This document shows positions 35,019 through 45,474 of a stretch of DNA of 64,000 nt, in pieces. The notes below the pieces were generated by a model, which saw only the letters and a list, made by a program, of their open reading frames with translations, was not told the DNA's origin and did not search any database. This DNA comes from Candidatus Thermokryptus mobilis. GTDB taxonomy: Bacteria; Bacteroidota; Ignavibacteria; Kryptoniales; Kryptoniaceae. The stretch lies in NCBI RefSeq assembly GCF_900070205.1, contig NZ_FAOO01000007.1:74436-138435 (forward strand), read 5' to 3'. The translations under genes and the position numbers were made by a program. How positions within the stretch are numbered: the stretch's first letter is position 1; each line of letters starts with the position of its first letter.

Positions 35019-36284
35019 ATGCCTAAAATAAAGCCATTTAGAGGCATCTCTTATAACAAAAGTTTGCCAATTGAAAAAGTTGTAGCACCGCCATACGATG
35101 TGATAAGCGAAAAGGAAAGAGACGAGCTTTATGAATTGCATGAGTTCAATGTCATAAGGTTGATTTTGAACAGAGACGCTGATAGATATGAAAGAGCCAA
35201 AAAAATTTTTGATGATTGGTTAAAAAATAATGTGTTGGTTGAGCAAAATGAAGAGGCGATTTACATCTACGAGCAAAAATTTGAAGTTGACGGGGAGCTT
35301 TACAAAAGGGTTGGGATTATATGCTTGATGAAGCTTGAGGAGTTCGGCAAGGGTAACATTTTCCCACATGAGAAAACCTTCCCGAAACCAAAAGAAGATA
35401 GATTTAACCTTTTGAAATCAACCAACGCGCAATTTGACCATATCTTTGGAATTTACTCCGACCCACAATTCAAACTTGAAAAATTAATTGATGAGTTCAA
35501 GCCAAGCTCGCCACTTTTCAATTTTGAATTTCCATCTGGGGGTAAGGTGTGGCATTATCTTTATGATATAAAAAATGCGGAATTTTTTGAAAAAGTCGGC
35601 GAAATTTTTGAAAATTTACAGATTTTCATCGCTGACGGTCATCATAGATATGAAACGGGCTTGATGTTCAGGGATTATATCGCTTCTCTTCATGGGGGGA
35701 ATTACCCGAGTTCGTATGACTATATCTTGACATATTTAACAAACATGGAGGCAGAAGGTCTTGTTATCCTGCCAACGCATAGGATAATTTCAAATGTGGA
35801 CAAAGTTGAGCTCAGACATAAATTCAACTCCGAGAAAATTTCAGCACAATTTGAGATAATTAAAATTAATTCAAGCCAAGATTTCAAAAAACACTTTCCT
35901 CTTAAAAACTTCCGGAAGGGAGTTTTTGGAGTTTGTCTTGATCGGGATGATTTTTTAATTTTGAAAATAAAAGACAAGGATATGATAAACTCAATTTTGC
36001 CTGATCATTTGCCCGAGCCGGTCAAATTGCTTGATGTGACGATTCTCCACGAATTTATTTTTAATTTGCTTGGGTTAAATACCTCGGAAATTAAACTTAG
36101 CTATACCCACAATTTAGATGAAGCGCTTAAACTTTCGGAGGAAGTTGATAAAGTTGCCTTTATTTTAAATCCACCGAGTATAAATGATGTCAAGAATGTT
36201 TCTCTTTCAGGAGCAACGATGCCTCAAAAATCAACATATTTTTACCCCAAAATTTTGTCAGGAATAGTAATGAGGAGATTTTAA
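35019..36284 (+). CDS. DUF1015 family protein
   Basis: A 421-residue protein that begins KIKPFRGISYN, with VAPPYDVIS near residue 24 and IADGHHRYETGL near residue 205; these are the hallmarks of DUF1015. The family has no established enzyme role and is often near serine biosynthesis or redox genes, which is not the case here. The HHR and Asp positions look like a conserved active site. It ends five bases before the next gene. Confidence 0.88.
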   Translation: MPKIKPFRGISYNKSLPIEKVVAPPYDVISEKERDELYELHEFNVIRLILNRDADRYERAKKIFDDWLKNNVLVEQNEEAIYIYEQKFEVDGELYKRVGIICLMKLEEFGKGNIFPHEKTFPKPKEDRFNLLKSTNAQFDHIFGIYSDPQFKLEKLIDEFKPSSPLFNFEFPSGGKVWHYLYDIKNAEFFEKVGEIFENLQIFIADGHHRYETGLMFRDYIASLHGGNYPSSYDYILTYLTNMEAEGLVILPTHRIISNVDKVELRHKFNSEKISAQFEIIKINSSQDFKKHFPLKNFRKGVFGVCLDRDDFLILKIKDKDMINSILPDHLPEPVKLLDVTILHEFIFNLLGLNTSEIKLSYTHNLDEALKLSEEVDKVAFILNPPSINDVKNVSLSGATMPQKSTYFYPKILSGIVMRRF

Positions 36285-36289
36285 ACTCA

Positions 36290-37135
36290 ATGAAAAGGAA
36301 GATCTTAAAGCTGATAGAGACAAATAAAGCCCTTTCTAAGTCAAGGATTCCGGGGATTGATTATACAATAAACCCGTATTTTGGGTGTGAATTTGGTTGC
36401 TCATATTGCTATGCGGATTTTATGTCACGTTTTTCAAAATTTCGCAAGGTTTTCCCAGATGACATTGAATGGGGCGACTTTGTTGGCGTTAAGATAAACA
36501 TCGTTGAAAGGTTGGAAATTGAATTGAAAAAAATTCTCGCAAAAAGTTCATTGCTTGGGGAACAAGAATTTAACATTTGGTTTAGTATAATGACCGATCC
36601 GTATCAATTTGCCGAAAAGAAATTTTTATTGACAAGAAGATGCCTTGAGGTTTTGCTTAAATACAGCGGTGAAGGATTTAAATTAAATGTTGGGGTCTTA
36701 ACGCGCTCACCCCTTGTGTTAAGGGATATTGATTTGTTTAAACAATTCATCGGAGAGAAAAGCATTGAAATTGGAATTTCAATCACGACGGACAATGATA
36801 ACATTAGGAAAATTTTTGAGCCAGAAGCTCCGACGATAAGAAGTCGCATTAAAACGCTTGAAAAATTAAAGGAAAACAACTTAAAGACATTTGCTTTTAT
36901 TGGACCAATTTTGCCGATGGATGCGAGAGAACTTGCAAATCAAATTAGTGATTTTGTTGATTATGTGTTAATTGATAGAATGAATTATGTTTGGCGAACT
37001 GCGGCAATTTATAGAGCTAATTCAATTGAGTTTGCGATGAGCGATAGTTATTTTAATGTTGTCTCTGAAGCACTTGTTGAGGAATTTTCGTCAAAAGGGA
37101 TAGCAGTTGAAGTTCTCTTCCAAAACAAAGGTTGA
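36290..37135 (+). CDS. radical SAM protein, SPL-like family
   Basis: A 281-residue iron-sulfur protein with the radical SAM motif CEFGCSYCYADF near residue 33. It belongs to the group related to spore photoproduct lyase (MTDPYQFAEKKFLLTRRCLEVL, GVLTRSPLVLRD, GISITTDND). These proteins occur widely in non-spore-formers and may repair or modify nucleic acids; the true reaction is unknown. The ATG at 36290 lies five bases after the DUF1015 stop. Confidence 0.85.
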   Translation: MKRKILKLIETNKALSKSRIPGIDYTINPYFGCEFGCSYCYADFMSRFSKFRKVFPDDIEWGDFVGVKINIVERLEIELKKILAKSSLLGEQEFNIWFSIMTDPYQFAEKKFLLTRRCLEVLLKYSGEGFKLNVGVLTRSPLVLRDIDLFKQFIGEKSIEIGISITTDNDNIRKIFEPEAPTIRSRIKTLEKLKENNLKTFAFIGPILPMDARELANQISDFVDYVLIDRMNYVWRTAAIYRANSIEFAMSDSYFNVVSEALVEEFSSKGIAVEVLFQNKG

Positions 37136-37144
37136 AATGGAAAA

Positions 37145-39697
37145 ATGAGAGCAAAACTTCGCCTTTTTTGGTTGTTTTTATTCCTTTATCCGGTTTTGAT
37201 TTTTGGGCAGATAAATTCGCCAGAGCGATATTTCGGTTTCAGAATGGGGGAGGATAAGAAATTAATCGGATGGGGTGAAATCGTTGGCTATTTTAAATAT
37301 GTTTCTGCTAATTCAGATAGAGTAATCGTTGAAGAGCTTGGTAAGACAACGCTTGGGAAGCCCTTTATCGTTGCCATTGCTTCTTCAGAGAGGAATATAA
37401 AAAATCTTGAAAATTTAAAAGAGATTCAACGAAAACTTGCCAAACCATATACGCTCGGTGAAGACGAAGCAAAGAGATTAACACGGAATGGAAAGGTCTT
37501 TGTCTTAATAACGATGAACATTCATTCCACTGAAATAGCTTCAAGTCAAGAATCGGTTGAGTTAATTTATGAATTTGCGACGAGAAATGATGATGAAATG
37601 AAGAATATCCTTGAAAATTGCGTAATTCTTCTAATTCCATCGTTAAATCCTGACGGGCAACAGATGGTTGTTGATTGGTATAAAAAATATGTCGGGACAA
37701 AGTATGAAGCATCCCCGATGCCCTGGCTTTATCATTATTATGCTGGGCACGATAATAACAGGGATTGGCACTTTTTTAGTTTAGTTGAGACGCGACTCAC
37801 GGCAAAGGTTTTATATCACGATTGGTTCCCACAGGTCGTTTACGATCAACATCAAATGGGTTCTGATGGTCCAAGGTTTTTTGTGCCACCATATTCTGAC
37901 CCAGTGAATCCGAATGTTTTACCTGAGATAATGGCTTTGACGAATTTGTTTGGGAAATATATTGTGTTTGATATGGTACAAAAAGGGTTTAAAGGTGTTG
38001 TAACTGGTGGAAGGTTCAACGCGTACTTTCAAGGGACAATGTCAAAAACACCGCTTTGGCATAATCGCGTTGGAATTCTATCTGAAGCAGCGAGCGTGAG
38101 AATTGCCACCCCGATTTACATCCCTTATGGTAGTGTAAGGGGTCTTGGGGATGAAATACCAGATAATAGCTTGTCAAATAATAATTTGAATCCGTTTGAG
38201 GAGGGATGGTGGAGATTAAGGGATATAATTGAATATGAGAAAGCAGCAACATATGCGATATTAAACTTTTCGGCAAATAACAGAGAGAAAATTCTTTGGA
38301 CATTTTACAATGCGAATAAAAAATCAATTGAAAAGGGTTTGAATGAACCTCCATTTGCCTATATCATTGACCTAAACCAACAAAATGACCCAAATTCTGC
38401 TATTGAACTTTTAAAGCGTTTGCAATTCGCAGGGGTTGAAATTTACAAAGCTAAAAAATCTTTCATTGTGGAAAGCAAAGTGTTTTCTGAAAATACTTTC
38501 ATCATCCCTCTCTCACAGCCATGCAGGCCATTCATTAAAGATGTGATGGAAGTTCAAAATTATCCTGATATTCGGCTTTATCCCGATGGACCTCCAAAAA
38601 GACCTTACGATGTAACTGCATGGACTTTGCCTTTGCAGATGGGGGTCAATGTCTTTGAGTTGAAAGAGAAAAAGGAAATACAAATGGAAAAGGTTAGCTT
38701 GATTGATTTTGGGGAATCAAAATTCATAGGAAAGGGAAATTTCATTGTTATTGAAAGGAGGTTTATAAATTCATATCGTCTCGTCAATTTGCTTATGAAA
38801 GATGGAATTAAGGTCTTCACAGCAAAAGCTGGTGACTTTAAAGGGAATTTTGTCTTGAAAAACGATAAAGTTACAATTGATAAGATAAAGACGTATTCAA
38901 AAAATCTTGGGATTGAGCTTAAAATAGTTAACGACTTGAAAGAGAGCGAGCTTGTTGAGATAAAGAAAAAGAATGTTGGTATTTATCAACCGTGGATAAC
39001 GAGCATGGATGAGGGCTGGACACGGCTTGTCCTTGACAGCTTTTATTTTGATTACAGGGTTTTTCACAATAAAGAAATGAAGGATAAAAAGACATTTGAT
39101 GAAATTGATGTGCTAATTCTTCCGAGCATGGGGGCAAATGCTATTCTTGAGGGGAGAGGATTCAGAGGAACACAAAGGATTGATTTCCCAAGTATGCCTG
39201 AGGAATATGAGGGTGGTATTGGAAAAGAGGGTGTTGAAAATATAAAAAACTTTTTAAAACGAGGTGGGACTTTGATAACCCTTGGAGAAGCAAGCAACTT
39301 CGCAATAGAACAATTGGGCATATCTGTTAGAAATGATTTGAAAAATTTAGGCCCGAAAGAATTTTTCGCACCTGGGACAATTGTAAATTTAAAACTAAAT
39401 GACCCTGATAATCCAATTTCTTACGGCTTAACAAAACAAGTTCCGGCTTATATTATAAATCCCATTGCTTTTTCAACCTCTGTTTATTCTGATAAAATCA
39501 GCGCGATTGCAACATTTGACGATGAAAATGTCCTTCTCAGCGGTTATCTGCTTGGCTCGGATAAGATCAAAGGGAAAATTGCACTTTGTGAAGTCCCGTA
39601 TGAGAAGGGGAAAATTTTGTTGTTTGCGTTCAGACCCCAACATAGGTCCCAAACTTGGGCAACATTTAAATTTTTATTCAATGCAATTCTAAATTAA
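37145..39697 (+). CDS. secreted M14 zinc carboxypeptidase-like protein
   Basis: An 850-residue secreted peptidase with a signal peptide (~1-21). The first zinc pair is HSTE at 127-130 in LITMNIHSTEIASSQE; the third ligand is probably in YDQHQMGSDGPRF near residue 236. The M14-like domain covers ~30-390. The C-terminal ~250 residues resemble a glutamine-amidotransferase-like fold (DVLILPSMGANAIL, FLKRGGTLITLGEAS), a common partner in FCB bacteria. No T9SS tail is seen. It probably trims peptides in the periplasm to feed amino-acid catabolism. Confidence 0.88.
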   Translation: MRAKLRLFWLFLFLYPVLIFGQINSPERYFGFRMGEDKKLIGWGEIVGYFKYVSANSDRVIVEELGKTTLGKPFIVAIASSERNIKNLENLKEIQRKLAKPYTLGEDEAKRLTRNGKVFVLITMNIHSTEIASSQESVELIYEFATRNDDEMKNILENCVILLIPSLNPDGQQMVVDWYKKYVGTKYEASPMPWLYHYYAGHDNNRDWHFFSLVETRLTAKVLYHDWFPQVVYDQHQMGSDGPRFFVPPYSDPVNPNVLPEIMALTNLFGKYIVFDMVQKGFKGVVTGGRFNAYFQGTMSKTPLWHNRVGILSEAASVRIATPIYIPYGSVRGLGDEIPDNSLSNNNLNPFEEGWWRLRDIIEYEKAATYAILNFSANNREKILWTFYNANKKSIEKGLNEPPFAYIIDLNQQNDPNSAIELLKRLQFAGVEIYKAKKSFIVESKVFSENTFIIPLSQPCRPFIKDVMEVQNYPDIRLYPDGPPKRPYDVTAWTLPLQMGVNVFELKEKKEIQMEKVSLIDFGESKFIGKGNFIVIERRFINSYRLVNLLMKDGIKVFTAKAGDFKGNFVLKNDKVTIDKIKTYSKNLGIELKIVNDLKESELVEIKKKNVGIYQPWITSMDEGWTRLVLDSFYFDYRVFHNKEMKDKKTFDEIDVLILPSMGANAILEGRGFRGTQRIDFPSMPEEYEGGIGKEGVENIKNFLKRGGTLITLGEASNFAIEQLGISVRNDLKNLGPKEFFAPGTIVNLKLNDPDNPISYGLTKQVPAYIINPIAFSTSVYSDKISAIATFDDENVLLSGYLLGSDKIKGKIALCEVPYEKGKILLFAFRPQHRSQTWATFKFLFNAILN

Positions 39698-39711
39698 AAC
39701 CCTGTGAATTG

Positions 39712-40623
39712 ATGAAAATTTTGGAAAAGACAGCCGTTAAGGTTTTCCTTTTCTTCTTGATTTGTTTTATCTGGGGTTCAACATGGTTTGTGATAAAGGT
39801 TGGACTGCAAGAATTGCCCGTTTTTTTCTCGCTTTCAATGAGATTTTTAACGGCAAGCATCGTTCTGTTGCTTTTACTAAGAATTTTTAGGATATCTATT
39901 CCAGTTAATGAAAAGTTCATCTTTCTATATCTTTACCTTGCTTTCGTTTCTTTTTTAATTCCTTTTTCACTTGTTTATTGGGCTGAGGTGACTATACCGA
40001 GCAACCTTGCGAGCATCCTTTTCTCAACTTTGCCTTTTTTCGCTGCTTTATTTTCAAGGTTATTCTTAAAGGAAGAGCTTAATTTATTACAACGCATCGG
40101 ACTAATTTTTGGATTTGTTGGAGTGGTGTTAATTTTTAAAATGGACACAGCTAATTACGGAAGTTCTTTCGTTCTGAATAAAAAATTTGTTCTGAGCATG
40201 TTAGCTGTCATTTTAAGCGCACTTTTAAATGCTTCTGTTTTAATTGTTGTTAAGAAGTATGGCATTGAAATTCACCCTCTCGCCATTAATTTTTTACCTT
40301 TGACATTAAGCGGTCTTATGCTTCTTGTTTTATCAAGTATCTTTGAGGATTGGGGAACGGTAAAGTTAGGAATTAAAGGCATTGGGAGTGTAATTTATCT
40401 TGGTGTGTTCGGTTCAATTGTTACATTCACGGTGTATTACTGGCTTTTGAAGAAAGTTCCAGCAGTGATAATGTCGCTGACAGCGTTTTTAACACCTGTC
40501 TTTGCGGTGCTTATCGGTGTATTTGTGGGAAAGGAGGAAATTTCAGCAAACATTCTCGGTGGCGCATCTTTGGTTTTAACAGGCGTATTAATGGTGAATT
40601 CATATTTCATCTTCAAAAAATGA
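39712..40623 (+). CDS. EamA family (DMT) transporter
   Basis: A 303-residue inner-membrane protein with about ten hydrophobic segments in two similar halves, as in EamA/RhaT-type exporters. Typical stretches are FIWGSTWFVIKVGL near the N-terminus and GSIVTFTVYYWLLKKVPA near residue 230. The substrate, often an amino acid or metabolite, cannot be predicted. The ATG at 39712 is preferred to the TTG one codon earlier. Confidence 0.88.
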   Translation: MKILEKTAVKVFLFFLICFIWGSTWFVIKVGLQELPVFFSLSMRFLTASIVLLLLLRIFRISIPVNEKFIFLYLYLAFVSFLIPFSLVYWAEVTIPSNLASILFSTLPFFAALFSRLFLKEELNLLQRIGLIFGFVGVVLIFKMDTANYGSSFVLNKKFVLSMLAVILSALLNASVLIVVKKYGIEIHPLAINFLPLTLSGLMLLVLSSIFEDWGTVKLGIKGIGSVIYLGVFGSIVTFTVYYWLLKKVPAVIMSLTAFLTPVFAVLIGVFVGKEEISANILGGASLVLTGVLMVNSYFIFKK

Positions 40624-40633
40624 ACATTACATT

Positions 40634-42565
40634 ATGTTTTTCAGGTTTTTAATCATTACCATTTCCCTCGCTACAGTGGTTTATTGTGATGTTTTTGATG
40701 TCCTTCATTATGAAATTTACATTGACCTTTATAAAGGTCTTGTTGAAAGGAATGGTTTTTACAATGGCTCTGTAAAAATTAAGTTTCTCTTGAAAGAGGA
40801 TGCTTCATCTATCAAATTTCACGCTGTAAAAGATGTGGTTTCCGTTGATTCGGTTTTTCTTTTGTCGGGTTGGTTTAATGTTGAGCTAAATTTCCAACAG
40901 GATTCCGAAAATCTTAATATAAATTTCCCGAGGGTTCTTTCCTCCGGGGACACAGTTGAGTTAAAAGTTTATTTCAGGCGAAGTTCTAATTTGGATCGTG
41001 GTTATTACTTTTATAAAAAAGAAGAAGCACAAATTCCGTATGATATCGCTTATACAATGACTGAACCATCTGACGCAAGGTTTTGGTTTCCCTGTTATGA
41101 TGAACCCTGGGATAAAGCAACCGTTGAACTTATCATAAAGGTACCAAAAAATTTTCTTGTCGCTGGAAATGGGCTATTAATAAGGGATGAAATAATTGGG
41201 GATGAACGGATTTTTTATTGGAGGTCAATCTTTCCGATGTCAACTTACCTTATGGCTTTTGCTACATCCGAGTATATAACATTTTCGGATTGGTATAAAA
41301 AGGTCACAAACCCAGCCGATTCAATTGAAATTAAATACTATGTTTGGCGTGAGGATTCGTTGAAAGCGGTGAACGCTTTTAAAAATGTTGTTGATATGAT
41401 GAAATTTTTCTCCGTTAGATTTGGTGAATATCCATTTGAAAAATATGGAATGGTCGCTGTTTACCCATTCAGTTATGGTGGGATGGAACATCAAACGATG
41501 ACAACAATAAACAGGCGATGGCTCAATGGAAACTATGAAGGGGGAATCGCTCACGAGCTTGCTCATCAATGGTGGGGTAACCTTGTGACTTGTGAAAATT
41601 GGGTTGAGATATGGCTGAATGAGGGCTTTGCATCATATGGCGATGCATTATATACCGAGTATAAGTACGGAAGAGAAGCTTTTGTCTCAAAGCTTAAAAG
41701 TTGGGCGAATTCGTATTTTAAAGAAGATTCGTCAATTAGGTATGCGATTTATAATCCACCGCCTGGAAAACTTTTTGGAACAGCTGTCTACTTCAAGGGT
41801 GCATGGGTTTTACATATGTTGAGGAATTTAATAGGTGATTCAACCTTTTTCAAAATCCTTCAAGAATGGGGGAGAAGATATGCTTATGGAACAGGCACAA
41901 CAAGAAAATTCAACGATATCGTAAACGAGGTAACCAAAAGTAATTTTGATTGGTTTTTTGAACAGTGGGTTTTGGATTCGGGTTATCCAGTTTTTGATTT
42001 TTACGCAACCATCCTTGATTCGCAAATTGTAATTAACATCAGGCAAGTTCAAAAAAATAGCAGAATTTTCAAAGTTCCAATTGAATTTAAAATCAGCACA
42101 CAAAGTTTTGATACACTTTTAACTTTCTGGAATTACACTCCGGATACGATTTATGTGGTGAAATTCGGTTTTATCGCTAACAGAGATGATTTAAAAGTTG
42201 AATTTGATCCAGACGAGAAAATCTTGAAGAAGGTGAACGCTATCGTTATAAACAAAGCTGAAGCGAGCACACCTTTGAACTTCAAACTTTACCAGAACTA
42301 TCCAAACCCGTTTAATTTTGAGACGAAAATTGATTTTGAAATTGGGGGAAAGGTGGGCAAAATCTACAAGTGTAAGATTTCACTTTATGATGTATTGGGG
42401 AGGAAAATTAAAGATATTTTTGAGGGCGAGTTTCCCGTTGGAAGATACTCGCTCAACTTGAAGTTAAATGATTTAGGTTCGGGGATTTACTTCTGTGAGC
42501 TAATTGTAGAAGATATTGGAGAAATTGTCTATCAAGGCAGGATCAAAATGGTTTTGTTAAAATAA
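40634..42565 (+). CDS. secreted M1 aminopeptidase with T9SS sorting domain
   Basis: A 643-residue zinc aminopeptidase. A signal peptide covers ~1-18. The exopeptidase motif GGMEHQTM is followed by the zinc site HELAHQWWGN near residue 306 and the third ligand in WLNEGFASY. The last ~85 residues are a T9SS sorting domain (NYPNPFN, YDVLGRKI, SGIYFCEL, basic end). It should act at the cell surface or outside, removing N-terminal residues from peptides. It precedes tnaA and an amino-acid permease. Confidence 0.93.
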   Translation: MFFRFLIITISLATVVYCDVFDVLHYEIYIDLYKGLVERNGFYNGSVKIKFLLKEDASSIKFHAVKDVVSVDSVFLLSGWFNVELNFQQDSENLNINFPRVLSSGDTVELKVYFRRSSNLDRGYYFYKKEEAQIPYDIAYTMTEPSDARFWFPCYDEPWDKATVELIIKVPKNFLVAGNGLLIRDEIIGDERIFYWRSIFPMSTYLMAFATSEYITFSDWYKKVTNPADSIEIKYYVWREDSLKAVNAFKNVVDMMKFFSVRFGEYPFEKYGMVAVYPFSYGGMEHQTMTTINRRWLNGNYEGGIAHELAHQWWGNLVTCENWVEIWLNEGFASYGDALYTEYKYGREAFVSKLKSWANSYFKEDSSIRYAIYNPPPGKLFGTAVYFKGAWVLHMLRNLIGDSTFFKILQEWGRRYAYGTGTTRKFNDIVNEVTKSNFDWFFEQWVLDSGYPVFDFYATILDSQIVINIRQVQKNSRIFKVPIEFKISTQSFDTLLTFWNYTPDTIYVVKFGFIANRDDLKVEFDPDEKILKKVNAIVINKAEASTPLNFKLYQNYPNPFNFETKIDFEIGGKVGKIYKCKISLYDVLGRKIKDIFEGEFPVGRYSLNLKLNDLGSGIYFCELIVEDIGEIVYQGRIKMVLLK

Positions 42566-42579
42566 ACCTTGAGGTTGCC

Positions 42580-43965
42580 ATGACGAAGTTCAAAACAATC
42601 ATTGAACCATTTAAAATTAAAGCTGTTGAACCGATAAAATTTACAACGGAAGAGGAAAGAGAGGAAATTTTAAGAAAAGCTGGATACAATGTTTTCAACA
42701 TCCCAGCTGAAGATGTTATAATTGACCTTTTAACTGATAGTGGGACAAATGCGATGAGTTCAAAACAATGGGCTGGCATAATGGATGGGGATGAATCATA
42801 CGCTGGGTCAAGAAGTTTTTTCAGGTTTGAAAAAGTAGTCAAAAGAATAACAGGGTTTAAGCATGTTATACCTGTTCATCAAGGTAGAGCAGCTGAAAAA
42901 ATCTTGTTTTCAATTGTAGCTGGACCTGGTAAATTCATTCCTAACAACACACATTTTGATACTACGAGGGCGAATATTGAATTTGTCGGTGGAACAGCGG
43001 TTGATTTACCCATACCTGAGGGTGTTCAACCAGATGTATGGCATCCATTCAAGGGGAATATGGATGTTGAGCGACTTGAAAATTTTATAAAGGAGAAAGG
43101 ACCGGAAAATATACCTCTTGTTATGTTAACGGTTACAAACAATTCAAACGGAGGACAACCTGTCTCAATGAAAAATATAAGAGAGGTAAAAGAGGTCTGC
43201 AGTAAATATGGAATTCCTTTGTTTCTTGATGCTTGTCGTTTTGCTGAAAATGCTTACTTCATAAAAAAGAGGGAAAAAGGTTATGAGAACAAAAGCATTC
43301 TTGAAGTTGTGCAGGAGATGTTCTCATATGCTGATGGCTGTACGATGAGCGCCAAGAAGGACGCATTTGCAAATATCGGCGGGTTCCTTGCTCTTAACGA
43401 TGATGAGCTTGCTATTAAAGCGAGAAATGTTTTGATCGTAACTGAAGGTTTTCCAACTTATGGAGGGCTTGCTGGAAGAGACCTGGAAGCAATAGCTCAA
43501 GGTCTTGAAGAAGTGATTGATGAAAATTACCTTGTTTATAGAATTAGATCCGTTGAATATCTTGCGGAGAAATTGATTGAAAGAGGTATTCCCGTTTTAA
43601 TCCCACCCGGTGGTCATGCGGTATATCTTGATGCGAGGCGATTTGCTCCACATATACCGCCAGAGCAATTTCCGGGACAATCAATCGTTGTTGAGCTTTA
43701 TAGAGTTGGTGGAATAAGAGGTGTTGAGATCGGAAGCGTTATGTTTGGGAGAAAAGATAAAGAAACGGGTAAATTCATCCCGCATACGATGGAGCTTGTT
43801 CGTCTTGCTATTCCGAGGAGGGTTTATACACAAAGTCATATTGATTATGTCGTTGAGGTGATCACTGAGGTTTATAAAAATAGGGACAAATTAAAAGGGT
43901 ACAGGATTGTTTGGGAGGCGCCACTTTTAAGGCATTTTACAGCGAGATTTGAACCGATAGAGTAA
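42580..43965 (+). CDS. tnaA: tryptophanase
   Basis: PLP enzyme that splits L-tryptophan to indole, pyruvate and ammonia. The 461-residue product aligns with the tryptophanase/tyrosine phenol-lyase family (LTDSGTNAMSSKQWAG, HQGRAAEK, PLP lysine Lys260 in MSAKKDAF). The two enzymes are told apart by a pair of active-site residues. Tyrosine phenol-lyase has Met and Arg (379, 381), while tryptophanase has Val and Ile. Here they are Val382 and Ile384 in GVEIGS, so tryptophanase is favoured; this uses remembered family positions. An APC permease gene follows, as tnaB does in enterics. No leader peptide is visible; the gap to the M1 gene is 14 bases. Confidence 0.9.
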   Translation: MTKFKTIIEPFKIKAVEPIKFTTEEEREEILRKAGYNVFNIPAEDVIIDLLTDSGTNAMSSKQWAGIMDGDESYAGSRSFFRFEKVVKRITGFKHVIPVHQGRAAEKILFSIVAGPGKFIPNNTHFDTTRANIEFVGGTAVDLPIPEGVQPDVWHPFKGNMDVERLENFIKEKGPENIPLVMLTVTNNSNGGQPVSMKNIREVKEVCSKYGIPLFLDACRFAENAYFIKKREKGYENKSILEVVQEMFSYADGCTMSAKKDAFANIGGFLALNDDELAIKARNVLIVTEGFPTYGGLAGRDLEAIAQGLEEVIDENYLVYRIRSVEYLAEKLIERGIPVLIPPGGHAVYLDARRFAPHIPPEQFPGQSIVVELYRVGGIRGVEIGSVMFGRKDKETGKFIPHTMELVRLAIPRRVYTQSHIDYVVEVITEVYKNRDKLKGYRIVWEAPLLRHFTARFEPIE

Positions 43966-43992
43966 AAACAAAAATTTTGGAGGTGAAGAAAA

Positions 43993-45474
43993 GTGCATTT
44001 ATTTAGAAAAAAATCAATTTCTCAAATTTTGGCAGAAGCGGAAGGTGGGGAAAATAGGTTAAAAAGGGCACTGAGTGCGTTTGATTTAACTGCCCTTGGT
44101 ATCGGAGCTATAATTGGAGCTGGAATTTTCGCGCTCACGGGAACGGCTTCGGCAGGTGGTGCTCATCATATTGGAGCTGGACCAGCGATTGTAATCTCAT
44201 TTATCATAACTGCTTTAGCGTGTGGGTTTGCTGCTTTGTGCTACGCTGAGCTTGCATCAATGCTCCCAATTTCGGGTAGCGCATATACTTATTCGTATGC
44301 TGCTTTTGGCGAATTTATCGCTTGGATAATAGGATGGGATTTAATACTTGAATATGCGGTTGGAAACATCGCCGTTGCTATAAGTTGGTCCGCATACTTT
44401 GTTGAACTGCTACGAGGTTTTGGAATCACGCTCCCAGCTTGGCTCACAACTGATTATGTGCGTGCCTTGAATTCACCCGAAATTTTAGCCTCAGCGCCCA
44501 AGCTAACTCTACCATTTTTAAATAAAACAATACCGATTTTTTTTAATTTACCAGCTTTTGGAATCGTAGCATTAATAACCGTTGTTCTCGTGATTGGAAT
44601 AAGAGAAAGTTCCACTTTTAATGCAGTTATGGTTGCGATTAAACTGGTGATTTTATTATTCTTCATAATTGTTGGGGCTTTTTATGTGAAGCCAGAAAAC
44701 TGGCATCCTTTCGCACCCAATGGATGGAAAGGGATAATGACGGGAGCTGCACTTGTCTTCTTTGCATATATTGGTTTTGATGCCATTTCAACAGCTGCTG
44801 AAGAGACAAAAAATCCGCAAAAAGATTTACCCATCGGGATAATCGCTTCACTAATTATAACGACGATATTATATATTGCCGTGGCGATTGTTTTGACCGG
44901 GATGATTCACTATTCCGAGTTAAATGTTCCTGAGCCACTTGCAAAAGCTTTTAGTGTTATCGGCTTGAATTGGGCAGCTGGGATTGTCTCTTTTGGCGCT
45001 GTGGTCTCAACAACGGCGGTCTTACTTGTCTTTCAGCTTGGACAACCAAGGATATTTTTTTCAATGGCAAGGGATGGTCTTCTCCCTCAATGGTTTGCTA
45101 AAATTCATCCGAAATTTAAAACACCTTATGTGACAACAATACTCACCGGTGTTTTTGTCGCTATACCAGCTGCATTTGCAGATATAGGAGAAGCCGCTGA
45201 GCTTACGAATATAGGAACTCTTTTTGCTTTTGTTTTGACTTCTGGTGGTGTTCTCATTTTAAGATATACTTCGCCTGAAACGAAAAGACACTTTAAAACA
45301 CCACTTGTCCCAATTGTGCCGATCCTTGCAATTTTATCGTGTTTTTATCTTATGTTGAGTTTACCGTTAATAACCTGGATTCGCTTCCTCATTTGGCTGT
45401 TGATCGGCTTAGCGATTTACTTCGTTTATGGAATTAAACATAGTAAGCTTATTGAGAGGGAGAGCAAATCATGA
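43993..45474 (+). CDS. APC family amino-acid permease
   Basis: A 493-residue inner-membrane transporter with about twelve hydrophobic segments. Typical APC/CAT-type motifs are visible: GIGAIIGAGIFALTGT near residue 36, ISGSAYTYSYAAFGEFIAWIIGWDLILEY near 96, and GFDAISTAAEETKNPQKDLP near 260. The start is a GTG at 43993 behind GGAGGTGAAG. Coming right after tnaA, it may import tryptophan or other amino acids for catabolism. Confidence 0.92.
   Translation: MHLFRKKSISQILAEAEGGENRLKRALSAFDLTALGIGAIIGAGIFALTGTASAGGAHHIGAGPAIVISFIITALACGFAALCYAELASMLPISGSAYTYSYAAFGEFIAWIIGWDLILEYAVGNIAVAISWSAYFVELLRGFGITLPAWLTTDYVRALNSPEILASAPKLTLPFLNKTIPIFFNLPAFGIVALITVVLVIGIRESSTFNAVMVAIKLVILLFFIIVGAFYVKPENWHPFAPNGWKGIMTGAALVFFAYIGFDAISTAAEETKNPQKDLPIGIIASLIITTILYIAVAIVLTGMIHYSELNVPEPLAKAFSVIGLNWAAGIVSFGAVVSTTAVLLVFQLGQPRIFFSMARDGLLPQWFAKIHPKFKTPYVTTILTGVFVAIPAAFADIGEAAELTNIGTLFAFVLTSGGVLILRYTSPETKRHFKTPLVPIVPILAILSCFYLMLSLPLITWIRFLIWLLIGLAIYFVYGIKHSKLIERESKS

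Noticed and set aside
37365..38354. Minus-strand open frames of 112-115 codons inside the M14 peptidase gene
   Set aside because: They lie antisense to conserved catalytic segments and show no protein pattern of their own.
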